Assembly: GCA_003278095.1 (NCBI GenBank) | Contig: QCHB01000003.1 | Coordinates: 1-64,000, forward strand | Reading direction: 5' to 3' | DNA from: SAR116 cluster bacterium AG-390-L20 | GTDB lineage: Bacteria > Pseudomonadota > Alphaproteobacteria > Puniceispirillales > Marisalimonadaceae | Length of the DNA: 64,000 nt | Shown here: positions 10,363 through 21,497 of the stretch, one piece after another | How positions within the stretch are numbered: the first letter of the stretch is position 1 | Layout of the letters: each line of letters opens with the position of its first letter | Program-made: the position numbers and the translations under genes | The notes under the pieces: model-generated | Told to the model about the DNA's origin: nothing | Seen by the model: only the letters and a program-made list of their open reading frames with translations | Databases searched by the model: none

Positions 10363-11436
10363 TTGGAAAAAGTAATAGAACAAAACCTGCAAAATATAGC
10401 ATTAAGTAATTCCATTAATTTAGATAAAGGTCAGCTGATCGTTGCTTCCTACTTTGATAAACTTAATGAAAAATTAGCTCAATTAAACACCAAAAAAAAT
10501 TTTATAAATAAAATATTTTCAAAAAAAAACTCCGATTATATAAAAGGGATCTACTTGTACGGGGGTGTTGGAAGGGGTAAATCCATGATCATGGATTTAT
10601 TTTTCCAGTATGTCCCTATCAAAGAAAAAAGAAGATTACACTTTCACGATTTCATGAAAGAAGTTCATCAACGTATTTTACAGAAAAGTAAAGTCGAAAA
10701 AAACAAAGATTGTGTTCTTTTAGTTGGTAAAGATTTAGCAAGTTCGGCAAAATTACTTTGCTTTGATGAAATGGAAGTTAGAGATATTGCTGACGCTATG
10801 ATTTTATCACGTCTATTTAATGTAATGTTTACTGAAGGAACAACTTTAGTAACAACGTCAAATCAACCTCCTACTGGTTTATACAAAAATGGTTTACATA
10901 GAGATCGAATTTTACCTTTTATAGAGAGCTTAAAGTTAAAAACAGAAATTATTGAAATTCAAAATGGTGATGACTGGCGTGAGAGATCTCTAAGTGGTAA
11001 CAAGGTATGGTTAAGTCCTATAAACAAAGAAAATAAAAAGAAGATAAATAATATATTTTTAAAACTTAGTATGGGTTTTGTAAAACAACAAGAAACAATT
11101 GAGATCTCAGGTAGAACAATTCTAATTCCTCAAGTGGCTGCAGGTATTGCAAGAATTAATTTTGACAATTTATGTAACAAACCTTTAGCAGCTTCTGATT
11201 ATATAGAAATAGGTGAAAGATATAAGGGAATTATAATAGAAAATATCCCAATTCTTGATGATAAATCTCGTAATGAAACTAGAAGGTTCATTTGGTTAAT
11301 AGATGCATTATATGACAAAAATTGCTTTTTAATAGCTAATGCAGAGGCTGATTTTAGAAAAATATATCAAGGAGAAGAATGGGAATTTGAATTTCAAAGA
11401 ACCATTTCTAGGATAGTAGAAATGTCTCAAGTTTGA
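10363..11436 (+). CDS. zapE: Cell division protein ZapE (AFG1-like AAA+ ATPase)
   Basis: The 357-residue protein has a Walker A motif in GGVGRGKSM, a Walker B in LLCFDEMEVRDIADAMIL, and the family motifs RRLHFHDFMKEVH, TSNQPPTGLYKNGLHRDRILPFI and RTISRIVEM. ZapE/AFG1 ATPases bind FtsZ in E. coli, and their mitochondrial relatives help assemble or turn over respiratory complexes. A position between sdhB and mdh is common in Alphaproteobacteria and fits the second role. The start is a TTG at 10363 with no strong ribosome binding site, so the exact N terminus is uncertain. Confidence 0.92.
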   Translation: MEKVIEQNLQNIALSNSINLDKGQLIVASYFDKLNEKLAQLNTKKNFINKIFSKKNSDYIKGIYLYGGVGRGKSMIMDLFFQYVPIKEKRRLHFHDFMKEVHQRILQKSKVEKNKDCVLLVGKDLASSAKLLCFDEMEVRDIADAMILSRLFNVMFTEGTTLVTTSNQPPTGLYKNGLHRDRILPFIESLKLKTEIIEIQNGDDWRERSLSGNKVWLSPINKENKKKINNIFLKLSMGFVKQQETIEISGRTILIPQVAAGIARINFDNLCNKPLAASDYIEIGERYKGIIIENIPILDDKSRNETRRFIWLIDALYDKNCFLIANAEADFRKIYQGEEWEFEFQRTISRIVEMSQV

Positions 11437-11551
11437 TAAACACCTAATAATTAATCTTACCTTGATAGCAAAGAAAAAAAAGTTTAAAAGATAACCAGAA
11501 ATCATAAAAGTATAGTCAATTTTAAATAGTGATTAAACTAACTTTATTTAA

Positions 11552-12532
<981 letters not shown>

Positions 12533-12554
12533 ATATCATAGAGAGGTATAAGTT

Positions 12555-13724
12555 TTGGATATTCATGAACATCAAGCTAAAGAGCTATTAAAAGAATATA
12601 ATATTCCAACTCCAAAGGGAAAAGCTGTTTTTTCAGTTGAGGAGGCTTTAATTGCAGCAAAAGAATTACCTGGTCCAGTTTATGTCGTGAAAGCACAAAT
12701 TCATGCAGGTGGAAGAGGCAAAGCTGGTGGTGTAAAAGTTGTAAAGGATTTAGAAACATTAAAAAATGCAGCTGAAACAATCCTTGGCCAAAAGTTAATA
12801 ACACATCAAACTAGTAGTGAAGGAAAACTTGTTCAGAGATTATATATAGAAGACGGATGTAATATAGATTCAGAATATTATTTTTCTATGGTCATTGACA
12901 GAGTTAGCAGTAGAATTTCATTAATAGCTTCAACAGAAGGTGGAATGGATATTGAAAAAGTTGCCGAAGAAAATCCAGAAAAAATATTATCTTTTAATAT
13001 TGATCCTACAATAGGCTTTCAACCTTTTCATTCTAGATTGATAGCAAATAGTCTTAACTTAACTGGAACAAGTTTTAAACAAGCTGGAGATTTTTTTAGT
13101 CAGTTGTATAAGCTTTTTACTGAAAATGATGCAAGTCTATTAGAGATAAACCCCTTAGTTTTAACTTCTGAAAATAACTTGATAGCCCTAGATGCAAAAA
13201 TGTCATTTGATAACAATGCACTTTATAGACATCCAAAAATAATGGCTTTAAGAGATGAAACTGAAGAAGATCCCGCGGAAATTTTAGCCAGTAAATATGA
13301 TCTAGCTTATATCAAACTAGATGGGACTATTGGGTGTTTGGTAAATGGAGCTGGTCTTGCAATGGCAACTATGGACATTATTAAATTAAAAGGTTCGTCC
13401 CCTGCCAATTTCTTAGACGTTGGTGGCAGTGCTACAAAAGAAAAAGTTACAGAAGCATTCAAAATCATACTATCAGATGAAGCTGTTGAAGGTATTTTAG
13501 TAAATATTTTTGGAGGAATAATGCGATGTGACATCATCGCAGAAGGAGTTGTAGCAGCAGCAAAAGCCTTGTCATTAACAAAACCATTAGTAGTCAGGTT
13601 GGCAGGTACAAACGTTGATGAGGGCAAAAAAATATTATCAGATTCTGGTCTAAAAATAACACCAGCGGATGACTTAGATGACGCAGCTGTTAAGATTGTA
13701 AATGCAGTTAAGGAGATAAATTAA
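12555..13724 (+). CDS. sucC: Succinyl-CoA synthetase beta subunit SucC
   Basis: With SucD this enzyme converts succinyl-CoA to succinate with ATP or GTP formation. The ATP-grasp domain is at the N terminus ([18 protein letters not shown], then [16 protein letters not shown]). The C-terminal CoA-ligase domain contains [13 protein letters not shown] and [15 protein letters not shown]. The 389-residue length is standard. The start is a TTG at 12555 behind GAGAGG at 8 bases. The stop and the sucD ATG are directly adjacent, ensuring equal synthesis of the two subunits. Confidence 0.97.
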   Translation: MDIHEHQAKELLKEYNIPTPKGKAVFSVEEALIAAKELPGPVYVVKAQIHAGGRGKAGGVKVVKDLETLKNAAETILGQKLITHQTSSEGKLVQRLYIEDGCNIDSEYYFSMVIDRVSSRISLIASTEGGMDIEKVAEENPEKILSFNIDPTIGFQPFHSRLIANSLNLTGTSFKQAGDFFSQLYKLFTENDASLLEINPLVLTSENNLIALDAKMSFDNNALYRHPKIMALRDETEEDPAEILASKYDLAYIKLDGTIGCLVNGAGLAMATMDIIKLKGSSPANFLDVGGSATKEKVTEAFKIILSDEAVEGILVNIFGGIMRCDIIAEGVVAAAKALSLTKPLVVRLAGTNVDEGKKILSDSGLKITPADDLDDAAVKIVNAVKEIN

Positions 13725-14606
13725 ATGTCTGTTTTGATCAACAAAGATACGAGAGTAATTTGCCAGGGATTTACAGGCGGCCAGGGCACTTTTCATTCAG
13801 AGCAGGCTATAGCGTATGGGACTAAAATGGTTGGAGGTGTAACACCAGGTAAAGGTGGAACAATTCATTTAAACCTTCCAGTTTTCAATACAGTTAGAGA
13901 ATGTGTTGAAGAAGTTAATCCGGATGCATCAGTAATTTATGTACCACCTCCATTTGCAGCGGATTCAATTTTAGAAGCTATTTCTTCAAACATACCATTA
14001 ATTATCTGTATCACTGAAGGTATTCCGGTCCAAGATATGATTAAAGTTAAGCAGTACCTCAATAAGTCGAATTCTAGGTTGATTGGACCAAATTGCCCTG
14101 GCGTAATTACACCAGGGCAATGTAAAATTGGTATAATGCCTGGACATATTCATACTCCTGGAAAAGTTGGAATAGTCTCTAGGTCAGGTACATTAACCTA
14201 TGAGGCTGTTGCTCAAACAACTGCCGCAGGGCTGGGTCAGTCAACTTGTATTGGAATTGGGGGTGATCCTATCAATGGCACTAATTTCATTGACTGTCTT
14301 GAAATGTTTTTGAATGATGAACAAACAGAAGCAATACTAATGATTGGAGAAATTGGAGGTAGCGCTGAAGAAGATGCAGCTGCTTTTATTCAAAATCATA
14401 AAATAAAAAAACCTATAGCTGGCTTTATAGCAGGTAAGACGGCTCCTCCTGGAAGAACCATGGGGCATGCGGGAGCAATTGTTAGTGGAGGCAGTGGTGA
14501 CGCAAATTCAAAAGTTAAAGTTATGAAAGACTGCGGCTTTATAATGTCTGAATCGCCTTCAGGTTTGGGTAAAGCAGTCGTAAAAGCAATACAACTATGG
14601 AAATAA
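13725..14606 (+). CDS. sucD: Succinyl-CoA synthetase alpha subunit SucD
   Basis: This subunit holds the CoA-binding site ([15 protein letters not shown]) and the phosphorylated histidine, which is in [10 protein letters not shown] at about residue 247. [20 protein letters not shown] and RSGTLTYEA are also hallmarks. The 293-residue length is normal. The codons for [11 protein letters not shown] form an unusual near-perfect palindrome, listed separately. The ATG follows the sucC stop with no gap. A 68-base spacer separates it from the sucA start. Confidence 0.97.
   Translation: MSVLINKDTRVICQGFTGGQGTFHSEQAIAYGTKMVGGVTPGKGGTIHLNLPVFNTVRECVEEVNPDASVIYVPPPFAADSILEAISSNIPLIICITEGIPVQDMIKVKQYLNKSNSRLIGPNCPGVITPGQCKIGIMPGHIHTPGKVGIVSRSGTLTYEAVAQTTAAGLGQSTCIGIGGDPINGTNFIDCLEMFLNDEQTEAILMIGEIGGSAEEDAAAFIQNHKIKKPIAGFIAGKTAPPGRTMGHAGAIVSGGSGDANSKVKVMKDCGFIMSESPSGLGKAVVKAIQLWK
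14092..14121 (+). repeat. 30-bp near-perfect palindrome inside sucD
   Basis: Two 10-base arms, ATTGCCCTGG and CCAGGGCAAT, are exact reverse complements. They enclose a further self-complementary GTAATTAC, leaving a single C/A mismatch pair on each side of it. The whole forms one of the most stable potential hairpins in this AT-rich window. It encodes the conserved [10 protein letters not shown] stretch, so part of the symmetry is forced by the protein, but the GC-rich codon choice is not. Confidence 0.8.
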
Positions 14607-14674
14607 CTTGATTTAATTGTCAACTTTTTGTGTAGTATACCTTTATTAATCACTTGTTAAAAGGATTTGTAGCT

Positions 14675-17569
14675 ATGGACGATCAAAACCCTGATCAAAG
14701 TTTTCTTTCTGGTACAAATGTGACTTTCATTAATGATTTGTACAAAGAATGGAAGATTAATCCAAATGCAGTACCGAAGGAATGGGATCTGTGGTTTAAG
14801 AGTAATGGAGATGAACCTATACTTGATGATGGCCCAAGTTGGGCCAAAAAAAACAGTCAAGTTGTTGGAGCAATAGATACTGTTGAGAGTGTAAGAGCAG
14901 TAGCAAGAGGTATTGTAGGGAAAGGTGATTTATCAGCCACAGATTTAAGAGCAGCAACAACTGACTCAATACGTGCTATAATGCTTATTAGAGCTTTTAG
15001 AATAAATGGACATCTTTTAGCTAAGTTAGATCCTCTTAATTTACAACAGGGTGATATACACCCAGAACTAAATCCTAAAACATATGGTTTTAGTGATGAT
15101 GACTGGGACAGACCAATATTTATAGACAATGTTCTAGGAATGGAGTCAGCATCCTTAAGACAAATAATGGAAATTGTAAAAGAAACTTATTGTGGATCTA
15201 TAGGGATAGAGTTTATGCATGTGCAAGATCCAGCTCAAAAAGCCTGGATACAAGAAAGAATAGAATCGATAAGAAACGCAACAGAATTTACCAAACGAGG
15301 TAAAAAAGCTATTTATGAAAGATTAGTTGGAGCAGAGACCTTTGAGCAATTTCTTCATAAAAAATACGCTGGAACCAAACGATTTGGTTTAGACGGATCA
15401 GAGTCTGTTGTACCAGCTATCGAGCAAATATTAAAACGTGGTAGTCAGTTAGGCATGAAAGAAGTTGTAATTGCAATGGCTCATAGAGGAAGATTAAATC
15501 TTTTGTATAACATATTAAATAAACCCTTTAGAGCAATTATTTCGGAGTTTTTGGGCAATCAAGCAAATCCAGAAGAAGCAGGTGGTTCTGGGGATGTTAA
15601 ATATCATATGGGTGCTTCCGCAGATAGAGAGTTTGATGGCAATAACGTACATTTATCGTTACAAGCAAATCCTTCTCATTTAGAAGTTGTAGCTCCTGTT
15701 GTTATTGGAAGGGTCCGTGCGAAACAAAATCAACATAACGATACAAATGATAGATTATCGGTTTTAGGAATTGTATTGCATGGAGATGCTGCTTTTGCAG
15801 GTCAAGGTATAGTGGCTGAGACTTTTGATTTTTCTGGATTAAGAGGCTACAGAACGGGTGGAACTATTCATATAGTTGTAAATAATCAAATAGGATTTAC
15901 TACTAGCCCAAACTACTCTCGTTCAAGCCCATATTGTACAGACGTAGCAAAAATGGTTATGGCTCCAATTATGCATATCAATGGTGACGACCCTGAAGCT
16001 GTTGTTCACGCATCAAGAATAGCAACTGAGTTTAGACAAAAATTTGCATGTGATGTTGTTTTAGATATTATTAGTTACCGTCGTTATGGTCATAATGAAG
16101 GAGATGAACCTGCTTTCACTCAACCAATTATGTATAAAACTATTGGATCTCACGATAGTATTAGCAAAATTTATGCGTCAAAACTTATTAATGAAGGTAT
16201 ATTGACTGACCAAGAAGCAAAAGATGAAGTTAACAACCACAATAAATTTCTTGAAAAAGAATTTGAAGCAGGAACTAATTATAAACCTAATAAAGCGGAT
16301 TGGTTAGAAGGTCAGTGGTCAAGTTTAAGAGCTGCCCATGGAGATGACCGAAGAGGTGAGACATCAGTATCCAAAGATGATTTAAAATTAATTGGAAAAG
16401 CAATAACTACTATACCTGCAAATATAAAAGTAAATAAAAAACTTCAACGTATAGTTGTATCTAGAAAAAAAGCTATTGAGACTGGTGAAGGTATAGATTG
16501 GTCTACAGCTGAACACCTTGCATTTGGCTCATTATTATTAGAAGGACATCCTGTAAGATTGTCTGGACAAGATAGTTGTAGAGGAACTTTTTCCCAAAGG
16601 CATTCTGTGTTTATTGACCAAATGTCAGAAGAAAGATACACGCCGCTAAATAATATAACTTCCAACCAACAAAATTTTGAAGTTATCGACTCTCCTTTAT
16701 CAGAAGCTTCTGTATTAGGTTTTGAGTATGGTTATTCTCTTACAGAGCCAACTGCTTTAGTAATGTGGGAAGCTCAGTTTGGAGATTTTGCTAATGGAGC
16801 CCAGGTAATAGTCGATCAATTTATTTCAAGCGGTGAAGCTAAATGGTTAAGAATGTCAGGGCTTGTTATGTTACTTCCTCATGGTTACGAAGGTCAGGGA
16901 CCAGAACATTCTTCAGCAAGATTGGAGAGATATCTTCAATTATGTGGTGAAGATAATATGCAAGTTTTAAATTGCAGTACACCTGCAAATTATTTTCATG
17001 CCTTAAGAAGACAACTTAAGAGAGATTTCAGAAAACCATTGATTATAATGACACCAAAAAGTCTTCTTAGAAATAAGGCTTGTGTTTCTAATTTATCCGA
17101 TATGTCGGAGAATACTGCTTTTAGAAGAGTTATAAGAGACCCGAATACAAACCTTAAGGATAATGATATTAAAAAGGTTGTTATTTGTTCTGGTAAAGTT
17201 TTCTACAATTTATTGGAAGAAAGAGAAAATAGAAAACTAGACAATGTAAAAATTTTGAGATTAGAACAAATCTACCCGTTTCCTTATTCAACTTTAAAAG
17301 AAATATTATCCGACACACCAAACGCTGAATTTGTTTGGTGCCAAGAAGAACCAAAAAATATGGGCGCATGGTTTTTTGTAGATAGAAAAATCGAAGATGT
17401 TCTTAGATCATTTAAAGCAAAATTTTCACGACCCTCATATGCTGGTCGAGCGGAGGCTGCTTCTCCTGCGACAGGATCTTTATCTAGGCATAATAAAGAA
17501 CAAGCAGATTTAGTAAATGAAGCGTTAGAAACGACCACAAAAAAACCAACTAAGCACGCGGCTGAATAG
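14675..17569 (+). CDS. sucA: 2-oxoglutarate dehydrogenase E1 component SucA
   Basis: SucA is the thiamine-diphosphate decarboxylase of the 2-oxoglutarate dehydrogenase complex. From the ATG at 14675 it has 964 residues. The N-terminal segment [24 protein letters not shown] is the usual E2-contact region. [21 protein letters not shown] and the metal/ThDP motif [14 protein letters not shown] follow. The C-terminal half has [26 protein letters not shown] and [21 protein letters not shown]. The ORF track's TTG at 14654 overlaps the AAGGA binding site, which sits 9 bases before 14675, so the ATG is the better start. sucB follows after 8 bases. Confidence 0.97.
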   Translation: MDDQNPDQSFLSGTNVTFINDLYKEWKINPNAVPKEWDLWFKSNGDEPILDDGPSWAKKNSQVVGAIDTVESVRAVARGIVGKGDLSATDLRAATTDSIRAIMLIRAFRINGHLLAKLDPLNLQQGDIHPELNPKTYGFSDDDWDRPIFIDNVLGMESASLRQIMEIVKETYCGSIGIEFMHVQDPAQKAWIQERIESIRNATEFTKRGKKAIYERLVGAETFEQFLHKKYAGTKRFGLDGSESVVPAIEQILKRGSQLGMKEVVIAMAHRGRLNLLYNILNKPFRAIISEFLGNQANPEEAGGSGDVKYHMGASADREFDGNNVHLSLQANPSHLEVVAPVVIGRVRAKQNQHNDTNDRLSVLGIVLHGDAAFAGQGIVAETFDFSGLRGYRTGGTIHIVVNNQIGFTTSPNYSRSSPYCTDVAKMVMAPIMHINGDDPEAVVHASRIATEFRQKFACDVVLDIISYRRYGHNEGDEPAFTQPIMYKTIGSHDSISKIYASKLINEGILTDQEAKDEVNNHNKFLEKEFEAGTNYKPNKADWLEGQWSSLRAAHGDDRRGETSVSKDDLKLIGKAITTIPANIKVNKKLQRIVVSRKKAIETGEGIDWSTAEHLAFGSLLLEGHPVRLSGQDSCRGTFSQRHSVFIDQMSEERYTPLNNITSNQQNFEVIDSPLSEASVLGFEYGYSLTEPTALVMWEAQFGDFANGAQVIVDQFISSGEAKWLRMSGLVMLLPHGYEGQGPEHSSARLERYLQLCGEDNMQVLNCSTPANYFHALRRQLKRDFRKPLIIMTPKSLLRNKACVSNLSDMSENTAFRRVIRDPNTNLKDNDIKKVVICSGKVFYNLLEERENRKLDNVKILRLEQIYPFPYSTLKEILSDTPNAEFVWCQEEPKNMGAWFFVDRKIEDVLRSFKAKFSRPSYAGRAEAASPATGSLSRHNKEQADLVNEALETTTKKPTKHAAE

Positions 17570-17577
17570 TTAGATAT

Positions 17578-18870
17578 ATGGAAGATGAAAATAAAATTAC
17601 CAGCAAAATAGCCATGCCCTCTGCTGCAAAAATTATAAAGGAAAAACAATTAGATATTTTAGATATAGCTGGTACAGGTATCGATAATAGAATAACAAAA
17701 GGTGATGTTCTTTTATATTTAAATCAAATCAAAACTGAAGATGGATTGAAGGTAAAAAACATAAACAAAGAAAAACAAATAAATGTACGAAAGGGTAGTG
17801 GAATGGATGTTTTGGTTCCAGTGTTAGGAGAGTCTGTTGTAGAAGCAACAGTTTCTAAATGGATAAAAAAACAAGGAGAGTTTGTTGAAGTAGATGAGCC
17901 AATTGTAGAGTTAGAAACAGATAAAGTGACATTAGAAGTTCCAGCAGCCACTTCTGGTATTCTTGATAACCTCACCGTTTCAGAAGGTGATACTGTTGAG
18001 GTGGGTGCATTATTAGGAGTAATAATTGCTGGAGAAAAATCTGATCAAACTTCTACACCTGCGACAAAACAAGATAACAAAAAGATTGATGAACAAGTAA
18101 GTATACCTGAAAAAGTTGAAAGTAAGATAAGTAGCAATAAATCTGATGTAATTGAAGAGGCCGTTAATAAAAACCTTGAAGAACGTGTCCCAATGTCCCG
18201 CTTACGTCAAGCTATCGCTCGTAGATTAAAGGAAGCACAAAATACTGCTGCTATGTTAACAACATACAACGAGGTTGATATGACAGCTTTAATTGAAATG
18301 AGAAATAATTACCAAGATAGTTTTGAAAAGAAAAATGGAGTTAGACTTGGATATATGAGTTTTTTTGTTAAAGCCTCAATAGATGCACTAAGCCAATTTC
18401 CTGCAGTTAATGCAGAAATAGATAACAATGACATTATTTACAAAAATTATTATAACATAGGTGTTGCAGTTGGTACTTCTCAAGGTTTAGTCGTGCCAGT
18501 CCTAAAAAATGCAGATAAAATGTCTTTTGGTGAAACTGAAATTGCTATTGCAGATTTTGGTAAAAAAGCAAAAGATGGAAGTCTAGGTATATCTGATATG
18601 GCCGGTGGAACTTTTACAATTTCTAATGGTGGAGTTTATGGTTCTCTAATGTCGTCACCAATTTTAAATCCACCTCAGTCAGGTATTCTAGGAATGCATA
18701 AAATTCAAAAAAGACCAGTTGCAATAGGGGATAATATCGAAATACGTCCAATGATGTACTTGGCTTTATCTTATGATCATCGTATTATTGATGGGCGAGA
18801 GGCTGTTTCTTTTCTAGTAAGAATTAAAGAAATTATAGAAGATCCAAGACGTCTAGTTGTTGGAGCATAA
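17578..18870 (+). CDS. sucB: 2-oxoglutarate dehydrogenase E2 (SucB) with permuted domain order
   Basis: This is the dihydrolipoyl succinyltransferase core of the oxoglutarate dehydrogenase complex, 430 residues. The catalytic domain (about 203-430) is normal: [15 protein letters not shown] at its start and [12 protein letters not shown] with His401 and Asp405 at the end. The lipoyl domain is at about 76-152 ([16 protein letters not shown]) with lipoyl-lysine 116 in ETDKV. A peripheral-subunit-binding domain, [20 protein letters not shown] then [12 protein letters not shown], lies at residues 9-50, ahead of the lipoyl domain. The linker at 153-202 is charged and shows no such domain. The usual order is lipoyl, binding domain, catalytic. 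A possible second start at Met76 is listed separately. The family assignment is firm; the effect of the arrangement is unknown. Confidence 0.95.
   Translation: MEDENKITSKIAMPSAAKIIKEKQLDILDIAGTGIDNRITKGDVLLYLNQIKTEDGLKVKNINKEKQINVRKGSGMDVLVPVLGESVVEATVSKWIKKQGEFVEVDEPIVELETDKVTLEVPAATSGILDNLTVSEGDTVEVGALLGVIIAGEKSDQTSTPATKQDNKKIDEQVSIPEKVESKISSNKSDVIEEAVNKNLEERVPMSRLRQAIARRLKEAQNTAAMLTTYNEVDMTALIEMRNNYQDSFEKKNGVRLGYMSFFVKASIDALSQFPAVNAEIDNNDIIYKNYYNIGVAVGTSQGLVVPVLKNADKMSFGETEIAIADFGKKAKDGSLGISDMAGGTFTISNGGVYGSLMSSPILNPPQSGILGMHKIQKRPVAIGDNIEIRPMMYLALSYDHRIIDGREAVSFLVRIKEIIEDPRRLVVGA
17791..17805 (+). promoter_or_regulatory. Candidate internal ribosome binding site and ATG in sucB
   Basis: AAGGG followed 7 bases later by an in-frame ATG (Met76 of SucB) lies exactly where the lipoyl domain begins, which is the usual first methionine of E2 proteins. 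The string CGAAAGGGTA also occurs before the rplS start. If used, it would give a 355-residue E2 without the binding domain. By contrast the upstream ATG at 17578 has a poor Shine-Dalgarno. Use of this site is an inference. Confidence 0.45.
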
Positions 18871-18889
18871 TTGTAAGTAAAGGTTTAGT

Positions 18890-20302
18890 ATGTCTGAAGA
18901 AAAATATGATCTTGTAATTATAGGTACTGGTCCAGGAGGTTATGTTGCATCTATAGTTGCGGCACAAAAGGGTATGAAAGTTGCCAGTATAGAAAAAAGA
19001 ACAACCTTAGGTGGGACTTGTTTAAATGTTGGTTGTATTCCATCTAAAGCAATGCTTCATGCATCTGAGCAATATGAAAACTCAGTTAAATTAAATGGTA
19101 ACAAAGAATGGGGCATAACTTGTAAAGATGTTAAATTAGATTTAGCAAAATTATTGAAAAAAAAATCTGGTATAGTTGACGAACTTACTCAGGGAATTGA
19201 TTTTCTATATAAAAAAAATAAAGTAAGAAAGTATATTGGAACAGCAAAGCTCATTACAGCAAACTCGATTGAAATTACTAGTGATAATACTAGAGATCTT
19301 ATACATGCTGAAAACATAATAATTGCAACAGGATCAGAAGCGACTCATCTTCCAAATATCAATATTGATGAGAAGAAAATAGTCACCTCGACGGGTGCAT
19401 TAGAATTAAAAGAAGTCCCAAAAAAAATGATAGTTATTGGAGCTGGTATTATAGGCCTTGAAATGGGAACTGTATGGAGAAGACTTGGTTCAGATGTTGA
19501 TGTCATAGAGTATTTACCAAGAATTTTACCTGGAATGGATAATGAAGTTGCTGAAAAATTCATGAAAATTCTCGAGAAACAGGGCTTAAATTTTAAGTTG
19601 GGTCAAGCAGTAGAATCGTCAAAAATCGTAGATAATAAGGTTATATTATCAATAAGAAATGTCACTAAAGAAAATAAATATGAAGTAGATGCAGATGTTG
19701 TTTTAGTGGCAGTTGGTAGAAAGCCCAACACTCATGGATTAGGTCTTAAAGATTTAAACATTGATATTGATAAACAAGGTTTTATAAAAACAAATAATTA
19801 CTTTCAAACTTCTATTAATAATATTTATGCAATCGGAGACGTCATAAAAGGTCCAATGTTAGCTCATAAAGCTGAAGAAGACGGAGTTGCTGCAGTCGAA
19901 ATAATTAATGGGGAGGCTGGGCATGTAGATTATAATCTTGTTCCAGGTATTATTTACACTTCACCAGAAGTTGCAGTAATTGGTAAAACTGAAGAAGAAT
20001 TAAAAGAGCAAGGAATTGAATTTAATAAAGGTGTTTTTCCTTTATCAGCAAATAGTAGAGCTAAAGCTATAAGTCATACTGATGGAATGGTAAAAATACT
20101 CTCTGATAAATCGACTGACAAAATTTTAGGTGCTCATATGATAGGTCATGAAGCGGGAACTGTGATACATGAGTTATCAATTGCGATGGGTTTTGGCGCA
20201 TCGTCTGAAGATGTGGCAAGAATATGTCATGGTCATCCTACCGTTAACGAAGCCATTAAAGAAGCCGCTTTGGCAACATACTCTAAAGCTATACATTTTT
20301 AG
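18890..20302 (+). CDS. lpdA: Dihydrolipoamide dehydrogenase (E3)
   Basis: E3 reoxidises the dihydrolipoyl groups of E2 and passes electrons to NAD. The 470 residues include the FAD motif IIGTGPGGYVAS, the redox-active disulfide GGTCLNVGCIPSKAM (cysteines about 44 and 49), the NAD motif VIGAGIIGLEMG, the second FAD motif YAIGDVIKGPMLAHKAEEDG and the C-terminal catalytic pair in CHGHPTVNEAIKEAA. It begins 19 bases after sucB and closes the TCA operon. Its last 4 bases overlap the stop of the convergent SMR gene. Confidence 0.97.
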   Translation: MSEEKYDLVIIGTGPGGYVASIVAAQKGMKVASIEKRTTLGGTCLNVGCIPSKAMLHASEQYENSVKLNGNKEWGITCKDVKLDLAKLLKKKSGIVDELTQGIDFLYKKNKVRKYIGTAKLITANSIEITSDNTRDLIHAENIIIATGSEATHLPNINIDEKKIVTSTGALELKEVPKKMIVIGAGIIGLEMGTVWRRLGSDVDVIEYLPRILPGMDNEVAEKFMKILEKQGLNFKLGQAVESSKIVDNKVILSIRNVTKENKYEVDADVVLVAVGRKPNTHGLGLKDLNIDIDKQGFIKTNNYFQTSINNIYAIGDVIKGPMLAHKAEEDGVAAVEIINGEAGHVDYNLVPGIIYTSPEVAVIGKTEEELKEQGIEFNKGVFPLSANSRAKAISHTDGMVKILSDKSTDKILGAHMIGHEAGTVIHELSIAMGFGASSEDVARICHGHPTVNEAIKEAALATYSKAIHF

Positions 20303-20628
20303 TTTGCACCCATTTTACTGTAAAAAACTAAAATTATTACACCAACTATAATCAAACCCAACCCTAAAAGTGCCATCAAATCTGGAATTTCTTTATATTT
20401 TAATGCTCCTAAAATTGTAATGGCTGAAATACCAACACCTGCCCATATTGAGTATGTTATGGCAATAGGTATTGTCTTCATTGCTAGCATCATAAAGTAA
20501 AAGGCTGTTGCATAGCCAATGACAACATAGGTGCTAGGCAATAACTCTGAAAAGTTGTTTGTACTTTTCAGATAGGTGGTACCAACTACCTCTCCAATAA
20601 TTGCAAGTAATAGGTAAAAATATCCCAT
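20299..20628 (-). CDS. Small multidrug resistance (SMR) family exporter
   Basis: The 109-residue protein has four membrane helices, the SMR architecture. The essential membrane-embedded glutamate is Glu13 in LLAIIGEVVGTTYLK, and AITYSIWAGVGISAITILG matches the conserved second and third helices. These proteins work as antiparallel dimers that exchange protons for quaternary cations or guanidinium. The sequence looks nearer to EmrE/QacE than to the guanidinium exporter Gdx, but that is not certain. It converges on lpdA and diverges from the aldolase gene across an 89-base AT-rich spacer. Confidence 0.9.
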   Translation of the reverse strand: MGYFYLLLAIIGEVVGTTYLKSTNNFSELLPSTYVVIGYATAFYFMMLAMKTIPIAITYSIWAGVGISAITILGALKYKEIPDLMALLGLGLIIVGVIILVFYSKMGAN

Positions 20629-20717
20629 GTTAATCCTAATAAATTATGTTATTTAAATTATAATATTTGACTCTGTTGAAAACAACGTGAAAAATTAAAA
20701 ATTTAGGAAAATATAAA

Positions 20718-21494
20718 ATGAATGAAATAAAATCAGCTTCACATCACATATCAAACAATTTATTTCAAGAAGAAAGAAAAGATTTAGCTGCTGCCTTTAG
20801 ATGGGCTGAAAGAAGTAATTTACATGAGGCTGTTGCCAATCATTTCAGTTTAGCTGTTAATTCTGAAGGAACAGAATTCTTAATGAACCCTAATATGTGG
20901 CATTTTTCTAGAATCAAAGCTTCTGATTTGTTGTTATTAGATGTTAATGACAAAACTGTGCTAACAAAAGATAATCCACCTGACGCGACAGCTTGGGGTT
21001 TACACGGAGCTATACACAAATTGTGTCCTCACGCAAGATGCATAATGCATGTTCATTCAGTGTATGCAACTACTCTGGCTTCTCTTGAAGACTGTATTTT
21101 GCCACCAATAAATCAGGTGGCAGCAATGTTTTTTGGGAGACAAGTTATTGATAAGAATTATGGTGGTTTAGCTTTTGAAGATGAAGGTACAAGGTGTGCA
21201 AATCTTTTGTCAAATTCTAAAAAACACACATTTATAATGGGTAACCATGGTGTATTAATTTTTGGTAAAAATGTAGCAGAAACTTTCAATAGACTATATT
21301 ATTTTGAAAGAGCCGCTCAAACATATATCAACGCCCTTCAAACTGGAAAAAAAATAAGTATTTTAAATGATATAATAGCAGAAAAAACTGCGGAAGAATT
21401 AGACAAAGAAGAATATCCAAACCCTGCAGGAACAGCTTTCTTGAGAGAAATAAAGTCAATATTAGATCAAGAAAGTCCTGATTATGCAGATTAG
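20718..21494 (+). CDS. Class II aldolase/adducin family protein
   Basis: The 258-residue cytoplasmic protein belongs to the zinc-dependent FucA/AraD/adducin fold. Metal-binding histidines are visible in ARCIMHVHSVYATTLASL, and NHGVLIFG matches the conserved region downstream. ANHFSLAVNSEGTEFLMNP is the usual N-terminal substrate loop. Members of this branch, often next to dehydrogenases, act on small hydroxy acids or as decarboxylating aldolases; the substrate cannot be read here. The convergent neighbour is a beta-hydroxyacid dehydrogenase, which may or may not be related in function. An AGGA binding site lies about 9 bases before the ATG. Confidence 0.85.
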   Translation: MNEIKSASHHISNNLFQEERKDLAAAFRWAERSNLHEAVANHFSLAVNSEGTEFLMNPNMWHFSRIKASDLLLLDVNDKTVLTKDNPPDATAWGLHGAIHKLCPHARCIMHVHSVYATTLASLEDCILPPINQVAAMFFGRQVIDKNYGGLAFEDEGTRCANLLSNSKKHTFIMGNHGVLIFGKNVAETFNRLYYFERAAQTYINALQTGKKISILNDIIAEKTAEELDKEEYPNPAGTAFLREIKSILDQESPDYAD

Positions 21495-21497
21495 AAG

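Noticed and set aside
14607-14674. Possible promoter for sucAB in the spacer after sucD (TTGTCA and a TATA-like string).
   Set aside because: The spacing between the two elements is about 10-13 bases, too short for a sigma-70 promoter.
20169-20351. Plus-strand 60-residue ORF overlapping the lpdA end and the SMR gene.
   Set aside because: It is out of frame with lpdA and antisense to SMR, with no recognisable motif.
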